Of a DNA stretch of 64,000 nucleotides, positions 17,816-26,496 are shown piece by piece. Numbering within the stretch: position 1 is the stretch's first letter; each line of letters begins with the position of its first letter. The position numbers and the translations under genes are program-made. The notes under the pieces were generated by a model that was not told the origin of the DNA, made no database searches, and was given only the letters and a program-made list of their open reading frames with translations. The stretch is from Halomonas sp. DQ26W (lineage in GTDB: Bacteria > Pseudomonadota > Gammaproteobacteria > Pseudomonadales > Halomonadaceae): the NCBI RefSeq assembly GCF_003339685.1, contig NZ_QPKI01000015.1, forward strand, positions 1 through 64,000, read 5' to 3'.

Positions 17816-18697
17816 ATGTTCGAGGGATACCGTACGTTCGATATAGCCTACGGCGACATCCGCATCCACGGTCGCATCGGCGGCTCGGGGCCACCATTAT
17901 TGCTGCTGCATGGCCATCCCCAGACTCATCTGATATGGCATCGCCTGGCCGATTCGCTGGCACTGCATTACACAGTGGTAGCCACCGACCTGCGTGGCTA
18001 CGGCGATTCCTCCAAGCCGGCCGGCGAACCGGACCACGCCAGCTACAGCAAGCGGGCCATGGCCGCCGACCAGGTTGCGGTGATGCATGATCTGGGCTTC
18101 GAGCGCTTCTTCCTCTGCGGTCACGACCGCGGCGGCCGGGTGGCCCACCGCCTGGTGATGGATCATCCCGAGGCGGTGGAGAAGCTGATGCTGCTGGATA
18201 TCGCTCCCACCCTGGCAATGTACGAGAAGACCGACCGTACCTTCGCCACCGCCTACTTCCACTGGTTCTTCCTGATCCAGCCGGCACCATTGCCGGAAAC
18301 TCTGATCGAGGCATCGCCGGCCGACTACATCACACGCACCATGGGCGGACGTCACGCCAACCTCGATGCCTTCGACCCGGCCGCCATCGCAGAGTACCAG
18401 CGTTGCCTGGCCCAGCCCGGTGCCGCCCATGCGCTTTGCGAGGATTATCGCGCATCGAATACCATCGACCTGGAACACGACGGCACCGACCGAGAGGCCG
18501 GGCGCCGCATCGCCTGCCCCGTGAGGGTACTATGGGGGCAGCACGGCATTATCGAGCGCTGCTTCGATCCACTGGCGGAATGGCGCGCCGTTGCCGAGCG
18601 GGTCGAGGGCGAGGCGTTGCCCTGTGGCCACTATATTCCCGAGGAAGTGCCGAGTGCGCTGCACGACCATATCCTTCAATTCATGAAAACTGCATGA
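17816..18697 (+). CDS. Haloacetate/fluoroacetate dehalogenase-like alpha/beta hydrolase
   Basis: 293 residues from the ATG at 17816 (GGAGG upstream). It aligns with fluoroacetate dehalogenases along its length: HGHPQTHLIWHRL, ATDLRGYGDSSKP, GHDRGGRVAHRL. All key positions of that family are present: nucleophile D104, carboxylate-binding R105 and R108, acid D128, halide-pocket H149, W150 and Y211, and general base H272. Dehalogenation of fluoro- or chloroacetate to glycolate is therefore predicted, though some relatives hydrolyse other small esters. It is 10 bases upstream of the tartrate dehydrogenase gene, so the pair forms an operon. Confidence 0.82.
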   Translation: MFEGYRTFDIAYGDIRIHGRIGGSGPPLLLLHGHPQTHLIWHRLADSLALHYTVVATDLRGYGDSSKPAGEPDHASYSKRAMAADQVAVMHDLGFERFFLCGHDRGGRVAHRLVMDHPEAVEKLMLLDIAPTLAMYEKTDRTFATAYFHWFFLIQPAPLPETLIEASPADYITRTMGGRHANLDAFDPAAIAEYQRCLAQPGAAHALCEDYRASNTIDLEHDGTDREAGRRIACPVRVLWGQHGIIERCFDPLAEWRAVAERVEGEALPCGHYIPEEVPSALHDHILQFMKTA

Positions 18698-18707
18698 GGA
18701 ACTGACC

Positions 18708-19790
18708 ATGACCCAGCGTATCGCCGTCATCCCCGGTGATGGCATCGGCACCGAAGTGATGCCCGAAGGCCTGCGAGCTCTGGAAGCCGCCGCCAAGCGG
18801 TTCGGCATCGACCTATCTTTCGAGCATTTCGATTTCGCCTGCTGCGACTACTATGCGAAGCACGGCCAGATGATGCCGGACGACTGGTTCGACCAGCTCA
18901 AGGACTTCGATGCGATCTTCTACGGTGCCGTGGGCTGGCCGGAAACCGTGCCGGACCATGTCTCTCTGTGGGGGTCGCTGCTGCAGTTCCGCCGCCAGTT
19001 CGACCAGTACATCAACCTGCGTCCCTGCAAGCTGTTGCCGGGTATCAAAAGCCCGCTTGCCGACCGCAATCCCGGCGACATCGACTTCTACGTGGTGCGC
19101 GAGAACACCGAGGGCGAGTACTCCAGCGTCGGCGGCAAGATGTTCGAGGGCACCGACCGTGAGGTGGTGATCCAGGAGACGGTGATGAGCCGCCACGGCG
19201 TCGACCGGGTGCTGAAGTACGCCTTCGAGCTGGCCCAGAGCCGCCCGCGGAAGAAGCTCACCTCGGCCACCAAGTCCAACGGCATCGCCATCACCATGCC
19301 CTGGTGGGACGAACGCGTGGAGGCCATGTCCGGCAACTATTCGGACGTCAGCGTCGACAAGTTTCACATCGATATCCTGACCGCCAATTTCGTCCTGCAT
19401 CCCGACTGGTTCGACGTGGTGGTGGGCAGCAACCTGTTCGGCGACATCCTCTCCGACCTGGGCCCGGCCTGCACCGGCACCATCGGCGTGGCGCCCTCAG
19501 CCAACATCAACCCGGAAGGCAAGTTCCCCAGCCTGTTCGAACCGGTCCATGGCAGCGCCCCGGATATCGCCGGCAAGGGCATCGCCAACCCCATCGGCCA
19601 GATCTGGTCCGGGGCGATGATGCTCGAGCATCTGGGCCACGCTGAGGCCGCCAAGGCCATGATCGATGCCTTCGAAGCGGTACTGGCCGAAGGTGATTCG
19701 ACACTGCTTACGCCCGATATTCGCGGCCAGGGAACCACAGAGTCACTAGGGCGGGCCATTGCGGAGCACATCGCAGAAAGCAAGGCATGA
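18708..19790 (+). CDS. ttuC: Tartrate dehydrogenase / D-malate decarboxylating dehydrogenase
   Basis: 360 residues of the isocitrate/isopropylmalate dehydrogenase superfamily: AVIPGDGIGTEV, the substrate-binding LLQFRRQFDQYINLRP, VRENTEGEYSSVGG, the catalytic Lys region TSATKSNGIAITMPWWDE, and the metal-binding NLFGDILSDLG. The length and the WDE motif fit the TtuC/DmlA group, which oxidise tartrate, D-malate or related 2-hydroxy dicarboxylates with NAD and Mn. It is co-transcribed with the upstream dehalogenase-like gene. Which substrate is used cannot be told from sequence. Confidence 0.87.
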   Translation: MTQRIAVIPGDGIGTEVMPEGLRALEAAAKRFGIDLSFEHFDFACCDYYAKHGQMMPDDWFDQLKDFDAIFYGAVGWPETVPDHVSLWGSLLQFRRQFDQYINLRPCKLLPGIKSPLADRNPGDIDFYVVRENTEGEYSSVGGKMFEGTDREVVIQETVMSRHGVDRVLKYAFELAQSRPRKKLTSATKSNGIAITMPWWDERVEAMSGNYSDVSVDKFHIDILTANFVLHPDWFDVVVGSNLFGDILSDLGPACTGTIGVAPSANINPEGKFPSLFEPVHGSAPDIAGKGIANPIGQIWSGAMMLEHLGHAEAAKAMIDAFEAVLAEGDSTLLTPDIRGQGTTESLGRAIAEHIAESKA

Positions 19791-19943
19791 CTTTACAGTA
19801 AAGAAACGCAACACACGCTCTACCATGTCACGCTTTGATTGAAATAGCCATGATTAGGTAAAGATCCTCGGTTACTACCGATTCGTCGTCTAGCCTGACA
19901 TATGCCCGCTCAGCAGAGCGAAGTGCAACGAAGGAGTAACGAC

Positions 19944-20732
19944 ATGAAAAGGACAGCAATCGCTATCGCAGTCGGCGCACTGAGTACCGGACTCTCTTAT
20001 GGCGTGATTGCCCAGGACGAGGATGCACAGCTGGGCGAAAAACAGCAGATGACTGAAGAGAACGCCCAGGGCACAGATGGGGACACCGACATTCGGGTGG
20101 AGCAGGAGCCGGCCGAGATCGAGGTTCGGCAAGAAGCCCCCGATGTGACCGTTGAACAACAAGCCCCTGAGGTCACTATTGAGCAACCCGATCCGAATGT
20201 CGAAATCGATCAGGCCGAGCCGGAGGTCACTGTCGTGCAGCAGGGCGAGGCCGAGGTGCGTGTCGAAAGCGCCGACGAGGCTTCCGCTGAGATGCGAGAC
20301 ACTGAACAGCGCGACGAGGATCGCGACCAGCGCGATGACGAAGAGATGTTCGCTGATCAGAACGGTCAGGATCGTGCCGCTCAGGACGAAGCAGACCGGG
20401 ACCAGGAACGTGACGCTCGGGACCGGGGCATTCAGGTAAGCGAGCTGGAGAATCGCGATCTCATCAATCAGGACGGTGAAGAGCTCGGCGACATCGAGCG
20501 TGTGGTGCGCGACACCCAGAGCGGTGACATCTACGTGATTGTCACGGAAGGCGGCTTCCTCGGCTTCGGCGAGGATGAAATGGCCTATCCCATCGAGAAC
20601 CTCGAGATTCGCTCCGATGGCGAAGTCGTTCTCCAGTCGCAGAGCGGCGAACGTTCAGCCGACGAGTTCGACGACGACAACTACGAGAAGCTGGATGGAG
20701 ACGTGCGTATCGATGTCAATCACATGAACTGA
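19944..20732 (+). CDS. Exported acidic PRC-barrel protein with a degenerate repeat
   Basis: 262 residues from the ATG at 19944 (AAGGAG upstream). A signal peptide (residues 1-23, ending YGVIAQ) leads into a strongly acidic region. Residues about 51-108 are built from about six copies of a roughly 10-residue unit with the pattern V-E-Q-x-x-P-x-V-x-[VI]. Residues 112-155 are Asp/Glu/Arg/Gln-rich and likely disordered or coiled. Residues about 160-262 form a PRC-barrel domain (DLINQDGEELGDIERVVRDT, YPIENLEIRSDG). Exported PRC-barrel proteins are common in halophiles and are often stress related; the function is unknown. Confidence 0.75.
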   Translation: MKRTAIAIAVGALSTGLSYGVIAQDEDAQLGEKQQMTEENAQGTDGDTDIRVEQEPAEIEVRQEAPDVTVEQQAPEVTIEQPDPNVEIDQAEPEVTVVQQGEAEVRVESADEASAEMRDTEQRDEDRDQRDDEEMFADQNGQDRAAQDEADRDQERDARDRGIQVSELENRDLINQDGEELGDIERVVRDTQSGDIYVIVTEGGFLGFGEDEMAYPIENLEIRSDGEVVLQSQSGERSADEFDDDNYEKLDGDVRIDVNHMN

Positions 20733-20775
20733 TTGGCTAGTCTCTCATGGTCCCGCTGATCCCATGGACCGTAGC

Positions 20776-20806
20776 AAGGAAGGCGCGGCTTAGCCGCACC
20801 TTCCTT
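20776..20806. terminator. Bidirectional hairpin terminator
   Basis: AAGGAAGG followed by GCGGC, a two-base loop region, then GCCGC and CCTTCCTT: a 13-bp stem with a single mismatch bulge. It separates the PRC-barrel gene from the convergent methyltransferase gene. There is no clear T-tract on either side, so Rho-independent strength is uncertain. Confidence 0.6.
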
Positions 20807-20807
20807 G

Positions 20808-20845
20808 TGTCTGTGTCAGGTGTCTGTGTCAGGTGTCTGTGTCAG
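20808..20845. repeat. 13-bp tandem repeat, three copies
   Basis: The unit TGTCTGTGTCAGG is repeated at 20808, 20821 and 20834 (the last copy lacks the final G). The third copy contains the stop codon of the minus-strand methyltransferase (TCA at 20842-20844). A single related string (TCTGTGTCAGG) occurs near 29585. Confidence 0.85.
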
Positions 20846-21735
20846 TTTAAACGCCAGACGGCCTCGAGAATACGCACCTTTCCCGCAGCCAGGTTGTCAC
20901 GCAGGTTACGGCCCATGGTGAAAAATACCTCACCGAAAATCTGCTCCGGCCCCGGCAGCGAAACGACAGGCCCTGGAGCGGACTCACCGGCACTCTCACG
21001 TCGGCTGCGCTCACGTCGCCAGGCCAGCGCCGACTCGGTGACATCCTCCAATGCATCCAACTCGAAGCCAGCCAGTGCGAAGAGGCGCTGCAACTGTTCG
21101 CCGTCGCGCAGGTGGCTGGTGCCGGCTGTCCGGGCCCAGGGCACCGGGAACGCCAGCGGTTCTCGATTATCGCCAGCGACCACTTCATGAATCAGCACAC
21201 GCCCCCCCGGCGACAGTAGACGTCGCCACTCGGCCAGAACCCGATGGGCATCAGGCATGTTCATCAACGCATGCTGGCACCAGATAACATCGAATGAGTC
21301 GGATTCGAGCGGAACCACCGCCGCATCGGCCTTTAGAAAGCGGGTCCGTGCATCAAGCCCCGCTGCCTTGCTGAGCCAAGTCGCCACTTCGACGAAGGCG
21401 GAAGTAATGTCCACCCCCACCACGTCACAATCATACTCAGCTGCCAGCAGCCGGCTGGCACCACCGGTGCCGCAGCCGACATCGAGCACCCGCTCGCCAC
21501 CATTCAACTCACCCATTGCCGCCAGCGCGCGACTGGCGCTACGTCCGCCGAGATGGAGCTGGTCGATACCGGCCAGGTCGTCGAGGTTCAAGCTATCAGG
21601 GTCACAGCCCACGGCCAGGAACGCCTTTTTCAGCCGAACCCGCAGGGGCTGGCCTTCACTGGTAGTCGCGGCATCGTAATGGTCGTTGAGCTGACGGACA
21701 TGGTCGAAGGCAACGTCGAATTGAGCGCTTGGCAT
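20842..21735 (-). CDS. Class I SAM-dependent methyltransferase
   Basis: 297 residues from the ATG at 21735. It has the SAM-binding motif VLDVGCGTGGASRLLA, motif II VVGVDITSAFVEVA, and the post-motifs DSFDVIWCQHALMNMPD and LSPGGRVLIHEV. The N-terminal segment (VRQLNDHYD, HLGGRSASRALA) resembles methyltransferases of the UbiE/sarcosine-dimethylglycine type, so a small metabolite or quinone-like acceptor is plausible. In a halophile a glycine-betaine-pathway enzyme is conceivable, but no partner methyltransferase lies nearby. Confidence 0.7.
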   Translation of the reverse strand: MPSAQFDVAFDHVRQLNDHYDAATTSEGQPLRVRLKKAFLAVGCDPDSLNLDDLAGIDQLHLGGRSASRALAAMGELNGGERVLDVGCGTGGASRLLAAEYDCDVVGVDITSAFVEVATWLSKAAGLDARTRFLKADAAVVPLESDSFDVIWCQHALMNMPDAHRVLAEWRRLLSPGGRVLIHEVVAGDNREPLAFPVPWARTAGTSHLRDGEQLQRLFALAGFELDALEDVTESALAWRRERSRRESAGESAPGPVVSLPGPEQIFGEVFFTMGRNLRDNLAAGKVRILEAVWRLN

Positions 21736-21984
21736 TGTTGGGTCCTCGCCGTCAGGATAAAGACAATCTGCCAGCCTAGACCTCGCCCGCCCTCGTTCCC
21801 ATTGGCCGAAGGTCTGCAACGCCCGCCTCGACAGAAGAACCCGAGGCGAGCGCTGTACGCTTTGGCGCTGAAGGGCAGTTTCAATATCGCACCCAGGCTT
21901 TCACCAGCCCGACGCCGGGGCTTGTGGGAAACGTTCATGGACGGGAAGGTAGCCCAGAATTCACGACACGATCAGGGTAGGGCC

Positions 21985-22971
21985 ATGCTGGCGGAATGGA
22001 TCGAGCTGAGTCTGGAAGGGACGATACCCACCGGGCATGCAGGACGCATGGCGGGTGGCCGTTTTCTGCTTCACGCGCCGGGCATACTCGAACTGATTCC
22101 TGATACCCCTGGCAAAGCCGCCCAGGCCTGCCTCCTTTCCGCGGGGGTCCACGGCAACGAAACCGCTCCCATCGAACTGCTAGGCAGTTGTCTGGCCCGG
22201 CTCGAGGCAGGGCTGCTCACTCTGGGGGCTCCGGTACTGGTAATACTCGGCAACCTGGAATCGATTCGCCGTGGCGAGCGCTATGTGGAAACCAACCTCA
22301 ACCGGCTGTTTCGTCGAGACTTGGATGAAGAGGGCATGGAACCCGAGCGGGCACGAGAGCTGATGCGCGCCGCCGATGCTTTCTTCACCCGCCATGCCGG
22401 GCTGCCACGCTTGCACTACGACCTGCATACGGCAATCCGTGAAAGCGGTTACCCGCGTTTCGTGGTCGAGCCTTTCGCCGAGACGACCACTCGTCCCGAG
22501 CAATGGGCATGGCTGGCCGCGGCGGATATCCAGGCGGTACTGCACCAGCACCGCCACAGCTGGACCTTCTCCCACTACTCGAAACACTATCACCAAGCCC
22601 AGGCCTTTACCCTTGAGCTGGGCCGTGCCCTGCCCTTCGGGCACAACGACCTGACGGCCCTCGCCCCGATGAGCCAGATACTGCAAGATTTGGTGGCAGG
22701 ACGCGAGCCAGCCCGGGCACCAGCGGCGCAGATGGCCTTCTTCAAGGTCGCCCATGAGCTGATGCGTGAATCCGAGTCGTTCCGGCTCTGCTTTTCCGAT
22801 GATACGCCCAATTTTACCGAGTTCGCCCCCGGCACACGCTTGGCCGAGGACGCCGAGGCAGGACCCTTTATCGTCGGTGAGAACCCGCTGAGCGTGGTGT
22901 TTCCCAACGCCGGGGTCGAGCTGGGCGCCAGGGCAGCACTGCTGGCGACACGAGCCGAACCACCCAGCTGA
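21985..22971 (+). CDS. astE: Succinylglutamate desuccinylase
   Basis: 328 residues from the ATG at 21985; starting at 21937 would add 16 residues not typical of AstE. Zinc-carboxypeptidase-like fold: first zinc ligands in SAGVHGNETAP, the third in YDLHTAIRESGYPRF, plus TLELGRALPFGHNDL, all matching E. coli AstE. It cleaves N-succinylglutamate to succinate and glutamate, the last step of the arginine succinyltransferase (AST) pathway. No other ast gene is in the window, but a basic amino-acid ABC importer follows on the same strand, so uptake and breakdown of arginine are linked here. Confidence 0.9.
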   Translation: MLAEWIELSLEGTIPTGHAGRMAGGRFLLHAPGILELIPDTPGKAAQACLLSAGVHGNETAPIELLGSCLARLEAGLLTLGAPVLVILGNLESIRRGERYVETNLNRLFRRDLDEEGMEPERARELMRAADAFFTRHAGLPRLHYDLHTAIRESGYPRFVVEPFAETTTRPEQWAWLAAADIQAVLHQHRHSWTFSHYSKHYHQAQAFTLELGRALPFGHNDLTALAPMSQILQDLVAGREPARAPAAQMAFFKVAHELMRESESFRLCFSDDTPNFTEFAPGTRLAEDAEAGPFIVGENPLSVVFPNAGVELGARAALLATRAEPPS

Positions 22972-23055
22972 CGAATGGCGCAGCCCGGAACGCCTCTTCA
23001 AAGCATTTTTTATAGCAAAAAAACCTTACACACAACAACAATCTGGAGCAATTTC

Positions 23056-23136
23056 ATGACCAACCTCACCCACATACTCCACCAAGGTCGAATGGGCTCC
23101 ATCCTAGACCAGCCTGGCCAAAGCGCCCTGGCCTGA
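23056..23136 (+). CDS. Possible 26-residue leader peptide or small ORF
   Basis: An ATG at 23056 with GGAGCA six bases upstream opens a 26-codon frame ending TGA at 23134-23136. The peptide begins MTNLTHILHQGRMG. It lies in the 244-base gap between astE and the ABC ATPase gene, just after an A/T-rich stretch (TTTTTTATAGCAAAAAAA). It could be a leader for the transporter operon, or chance. Nothing else was recognised in this gap. Confidence 0.25.
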   Translation: MTNLTHILHQGRMGSILDQPGQSALA

Positions 23137-23215
23137 TAGAATCGCCCCATTTTCGTGCCTGCACGCTTAACCGGCCCGTCGCCCCTGGCGACTCGTCCCG
23201 ACCTGGAGTCCACCC

Positions 23216-23986
23216 ATGGCCGATAACCCGATTCCTCTCGAAGTGCGCAACATCAAGAAGCGCTTCGGCGATACCGAAGTGCTCAAAGGCCTTTCGTTGC
23301 AGGCCAGGAAAGGTGACGTCATCACCCTGATCGGGGCCTCCGGCTCCGGCAAGAGTACCTTCCTGCGCTGCATGAACCTGCTCGAGCAACCCGACGAAGG
23401 CGACCTGATCGTCCACGGGGAAACAGTGCAGTTCAAGCAGACCCGGCATGGCCGCGAACCGGCCGACTGGAAGCAGGTGGTGCGGATGCGGGCCAAGCTG
23501 TCGATGGTTTTCCAGAGCTTCAACCTGTGGGCCCACATGACACTGCTCGAAAATGTCATCGAGGCACCGATCCATGTACTCGGCAAGTCGAAGAAAGAGG
23601 CCATCGAGCATGGCCATACCCTGCTGGAGCGGGTCGGACTGACCGAGCGGGCCGATGCCTACCCGGCCCAGATGTCCGGCGGCCAGCAGCAGCGCGGCGC
23701 CATCGCCCGTGCTCTGGCCATGGACCCGGAGGTGATGCTGTTCGATGAGCCGACCTCGGCGCTGGACCCGGAACTGGTCGGTGATGTGCTCAAGGTCATG
23801 CATGGTCTGGCCGACGAGGGTCGCACCATGGTGGTGGTCACTCACGAAATGGGTTTCGCCCGTGATGTCTCCAGCCAGGTGATCTACCTGCACCAAGGCC
23901 TTGTGGAAGAGGCTGGCCCGCCACAGGACGTGCTGGTCAACCCCACCTCGCCGCGGTTGAAGCAGTTCCTTGCGCCGAAGTACTGA
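23216..23986 (+). CDS. Basic amino-acid ABC transporter ATP-binding protein
   Basis: 256 residues with Walker [11 protein letters not shown]-loop [16 protein letters not shown], signature [15 protein letters not shown], Walker [15 protein letters not shown] and the H-loop VVVTHEMGF. It is of the HisP/ArtP/AotP polar amino-acid family. It energises import together with the two permeases and the binding protein that follow at 12 and 1 base spacing and after a 124-base gap. Confidence 0.92.
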   Translation: MADNPIPLEVRNIKKRFGDTEVLKGLSLQARKGDVITLIGASGSGKSTFLRCMNLLEQPDEGDLIVHGETVQFKQTRHGREPADWKQVVRMRAKLSMVFQSFNLWAHMTLLENVIEAPIHVLGKSKKEAIEHGHTLLERVGLTERADAYPAQMSGGQQQRGAIARALAMDPEVMLFDEPTSALDPELVGDVLKVMHGLADEGRTMVVVTHEMGFARDVSSQVIYLHQGLVEEAGPPQDVLVNPTSPRLKQFLAPKY

Positions 23987-23998
23987 GGACATTCCATC

Positions 23999-24700
23999 AT
24001 GCTCGATCTACACGGCTACGGGCCCAGGCTACTGGAAGGCGCCGGCGTCACCATCCAACTGGCGGTGCTGTCGCTGATCCTGGCCATCGTGCTGGGACTG
24101 CTGACTGCCAGTGCCAAGATGTCGCGCAACTGGCTGCTGCACAAAGTTGCCACGCTCTATACCACGGTGATTCGCGGCGTACCCGATCTGGTGCTGATGA
24201 TGCTGCTGTTCTTCGGCGGCCAGATGGGACTGAACGTACTCACCGACATGCTCTACGACCGCTACGGCGTGGACTGGTACGTCAATCTCAATGCATTTGC
24301 CGCCGGGGTGCTCACCATCGGTTTCATCTTCGGCGCCTACATGGGAGAAACCTTCCGCGGCGCCTTCATGGCGGTGGACCATGGCCAGATCGAGGCCGGC
24401 AAGGCCTACGGCATGAGCCCCTGGCTGGTGTTCCGGAGAATCCGCTTTCCACTGATGATGCGCCATGCCCTACCGGGGCTTTCCAACAACTGGATGGTGT
24501 TGCTCAAGACCACCGCACTGGTGTCGGTGATCGGCCTGACGGATATGGTGCGCGTGGCCGCCGAAGCCTCCCGTGCCACTCATGAACCGTTCACCTTCCT
24601 GCTGCCGGTCGCGGCCATCTACCTGTTGATCGCCAGCGTCTCGGAGTGGCTGTTCGCCCGCCTGCAGAAACGCTACAACGTCGGCTTCGGGGAGCACTGA
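23999..24700 (+). CDS. Basic amino-acid ABC transporter permease (HisQ type)
   Basis: 233 residues, five membrane helices. It has the polar amino-acid permease pattern TTVIRGVPDLVLMMLLFFGG and the cytoplasmic EAA loop GQIEAGKAYGMSPWLVFRRIRFP that docks on the ATPase. It forms the heterodimeric channel with the next gene, which starts one base after this stop codon. Confidence 0.92.
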   Translation: MLDLHGYGPRLLEGAGVTIQLAVLSLILAIVLGLLTASAKMSRNWLLHKVATLYTTVIRGVPDLVLMMLLFFGGQMGLNVLTDMLYDRYGVDWYVNLNAFAAGVLTIGFIFGAYMGETFRGAFMAVDHGQIEAGKAYGMSPWLVFRRIRFPLMMRHALPGLSNNWMVLLKTTALVSVIGLTDMVRVAAEASRATHEPFTFLLPVAAIYLLIASVSEWLFARLQKRYNVGFGEH

Positions 24701-24701
24701 T

Positions 24702-25421
24702 ATGGAATGGTTCAATGCGCTACTTGCCGGCAATCGTATTTTCACCCCCAACACCATCGGCTTCTATTGGGAGGGCCTGGTAACCACCACCCAATTGGTG
24801 TTCCTGTCACTGCTGGTGGGGCTGGTGCTGGCGTTGCCACTGGCCATCCTGCGTGGCTCTAAGCACAAATGGATCAAGCTACCGATCTATGCCTTTACCT
24901 ATGTGTTTCGTGGCACGCCGCTGCTGATCCAGCTCTATATCATCTACTACGGTGTGGTCTTCTTCGATGGCATCCAGGAGACCTTTCTCTGGCCGATGCT
25001 GAGAGAGGCGTTCTACCCGGCACTGATTGCCTTCACACTGAATACTGCTGCCTATACCACCGAGATATTCCATGGCGCCATCAAGTCCACGGCCCGGGGA
25101 GAAATCGAGGCGGCCAGGGCCTACGGCATGTCGCCGGGCCTGACGATGCGACGCATCATCCTGCCCAGCGCCTTCCGTCGGGCGCTGCCAGCCTACGGCA
25201 ACGAGGTGATCTTCATGCTGCATGCCAGTGCCATCGCCAGCGTGGTCACCCTGATGGACCTCACCGGTGCGGCCCGCTTCGTCTATGCGCGTTACTACGC
25301 ACCGTTCGAGGCGTTCCTGTTTGCCGCGGCGGTCTATCTTTGCCTGACCTTTGCCATCCTGTTCTTCTTCCGCTATCTGGAAAAACGTCTGCTCGCCCAT
25401 CTCAGGCCCCAGAGCGGCTGA
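24702..25421 (+). CDS. Basic amino-acid ABC transporter permease (HisM type)
   Basis: 239 residues, about five membrane helices, with YVFRGTPLLIQLYIIYYG and the EAA loop GEIEAARAYGMSPGLTMRRI. It is the second half of the channel. The 124 bases before the binding-protein gene include a small GC hairpin (near 25460-25475), which could uncouple expression of the membrane parts from the more abundant binding protein. Confidence 0.92.
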   Translation: MEWFNALLAGNRIFTPNTIGFYWEGLVTTTQLVFLSLLVGLVLALPLAILRGSKHKWIKLPIYAFTYVFRGTPLLIQLYIIYYGVVFFDGIQETFLWPMLREAFYPALIAFTLNTAAYTTEIFHGAIKSTARGEIEAARAYGMSPGLTMRRIILPSAFRRALPAYGNEVIFMLHASAIASVVTLMDLTGAARFVYARYYAPFEAFLFAAAVYLCLTFAILFFFRYLEKRLLAHLRPQSG

Positions 25422-25545
25422 TGAGGCAACGTCAAACAGGCGTTGGAAAATTCACGCTCGGGGGCTTTCGGCCCTGGCGTGGCTGCGCTAAATTCAGGCG
25501 CGACGTCACCGAAACGGTGCACGAAATGACAACAAGGAAACCATC

Positions 25546-26313
25546 ATGAAAAAACTACTGACTGTCTCCATCCTGGGCCTGGCCATTGCCGCCGGCAGCG
25601 CCCAGGCACGTGACTACGACCACGTGCGCTTCGGTGTGGACGTTCCTTACGAGCCGATGGAGTACCGCACGCCGGAAGGCGAACTGACAGGGTTCGACAT
25701 CGATCTGGGCAATGCCCTGTGCGCAGAAATCGGCATTACCTGCGAGTGGATCGAGCAGGAGTGGGACGGCATCATTCCCGGCCTGCTGTCACGCAACTAC
25801 GATGCCATCATGTCCTCCATGACCATCAACGACGAGCGCCGCGAAACCGTTCTCTTCTCCGACCCGTACATCACCCCGCCTTCCGCCTGGTTCGCCCCGG
25901 CCGACAGCAGCCTGGATGAGACCACCAAGGATACGCTGGACGGCAAGACCATCGGCGTGCAGCGCGGCACCCTGCAGGACAACTACGTCACCGACATGTA
26001 CGGTGACGTGGCCAGCATCAGCCGCTACTCCACGGCCGACGACATGGTGCTCGACATGCAGGCCCAGCGCCTGGATATCGTCTTCCTCGACTTCCCGGTA
26101 GGCAAATCGACCCTGCTCGACAGCGAGAGCCGCGATTACAAGGTAGTGGGCGAGACGATCACCGAGCCCAAGGAGTATTTCGGCGACGGCTTTGGCATCG
26201 CCTTCCGTCAGCGTGACGAAGCGCTCGCCGAACGCTTCAACGAAGCGCTGGCCACTCTTCAGGAAGATGGTACTTACGACGAAATATTTGAACGCTACTT
26301 CGGCGAAGAGTAA
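25546..26313 (+). CDS. Lysine/arginine/ornithine-type periplasmic binding protein
   Basis: 255 residues. Signal peptide residues 1-21 (ending GSAQA), then a family-3 solute-binding domain: VRFGVDVPYEPMEYRTPEGELTGFDIDLGNAL, the ligand-binding Asp/Arg context IMSSMTINDERRETVLFSDPY, and VQRGTLQDNYV. It resembles HisJ/ArgT/AotJ, so arginine, ornithine, lysine or histidine is the likely ligand; astE upstream favours arginine/ornithine. Confidence 0.92.
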   Translation: MKKLLTVSILGLAIAAGSAQARDYDHVRFGVDVPYEPMEYRTPEGELTGFDIDLGNALCAEIGITCEWIEQEWDGIIPGLLSRNYDAIMSSMTINDERRETVLFSDPYITPPSAWFAPADSSLDETTKDTLDGKTIGVQRGTLQDNYVTDMYGDVASISRYSTADDMVLDMQAQRLDIVFLDFPVGKSTLLDSESRDYKVVGETITEPKEYFGDGFGIAFRQRDEALAERFNEALATLQEDGTYDEIFERYFGEE

Positions 26314-26321
26314 GCCCGTCC

Positions 26322-26348
26322 GACGCTCCCGACATCGTCGGGAGCGTC
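26322..26348. terminator. Hairpin terminator after the ABC transporter operon
   Basis: A perfect 11-bp stem GACGCTCCCGA / TCGGGAGCGTC with a five-base loop, 8 bases after the binding-protein stop codon. No long T-tract follows. Confidence 0.7.
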
Positions 26349-26403
26349 ATCCCGCCCTCCTCCTGCCTCACCCCAAATTACTTACCGCCCGCGAGCCCAG
26401 GCG

Positions 26404-26496
26404 GGCAGCGATACCAACCTGCTGGTACTCACCGGCAACGGCTGGATGTTCGACGAGGTCTGGGCCCTGGCCAGGCGGACCTTCCAGCAGCAGTGA
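26404..26496 (+). pseudogene. Gene-end remnant of unknown family
   Basis: Thirty codons read in frame to a TGA at 26494-26496 and give TNLLVLTGNGWMFDEVWALA followed by RRTFQQQ. It looks like the C-terminus of a folded protein, not a random frame, but no start or body is present. It ends exactly where the convergent amidotransferase gene ends (stop at 26497). The family was not recognised. Confidence 0.35.

Noticed and set aside
20808..20845. CRISPR-like direct repeats
   Set aside because: The 13-bp units are directly adjacent without spacers.
21553..21984. Extended start for astE at 21553 or 21937
   Set aside because: The upstream codons overlap the divergent methyltransferase gene or encode a Trp/Arg/Pro-rich stretch; AstE proteins begin at the position matching 21985.
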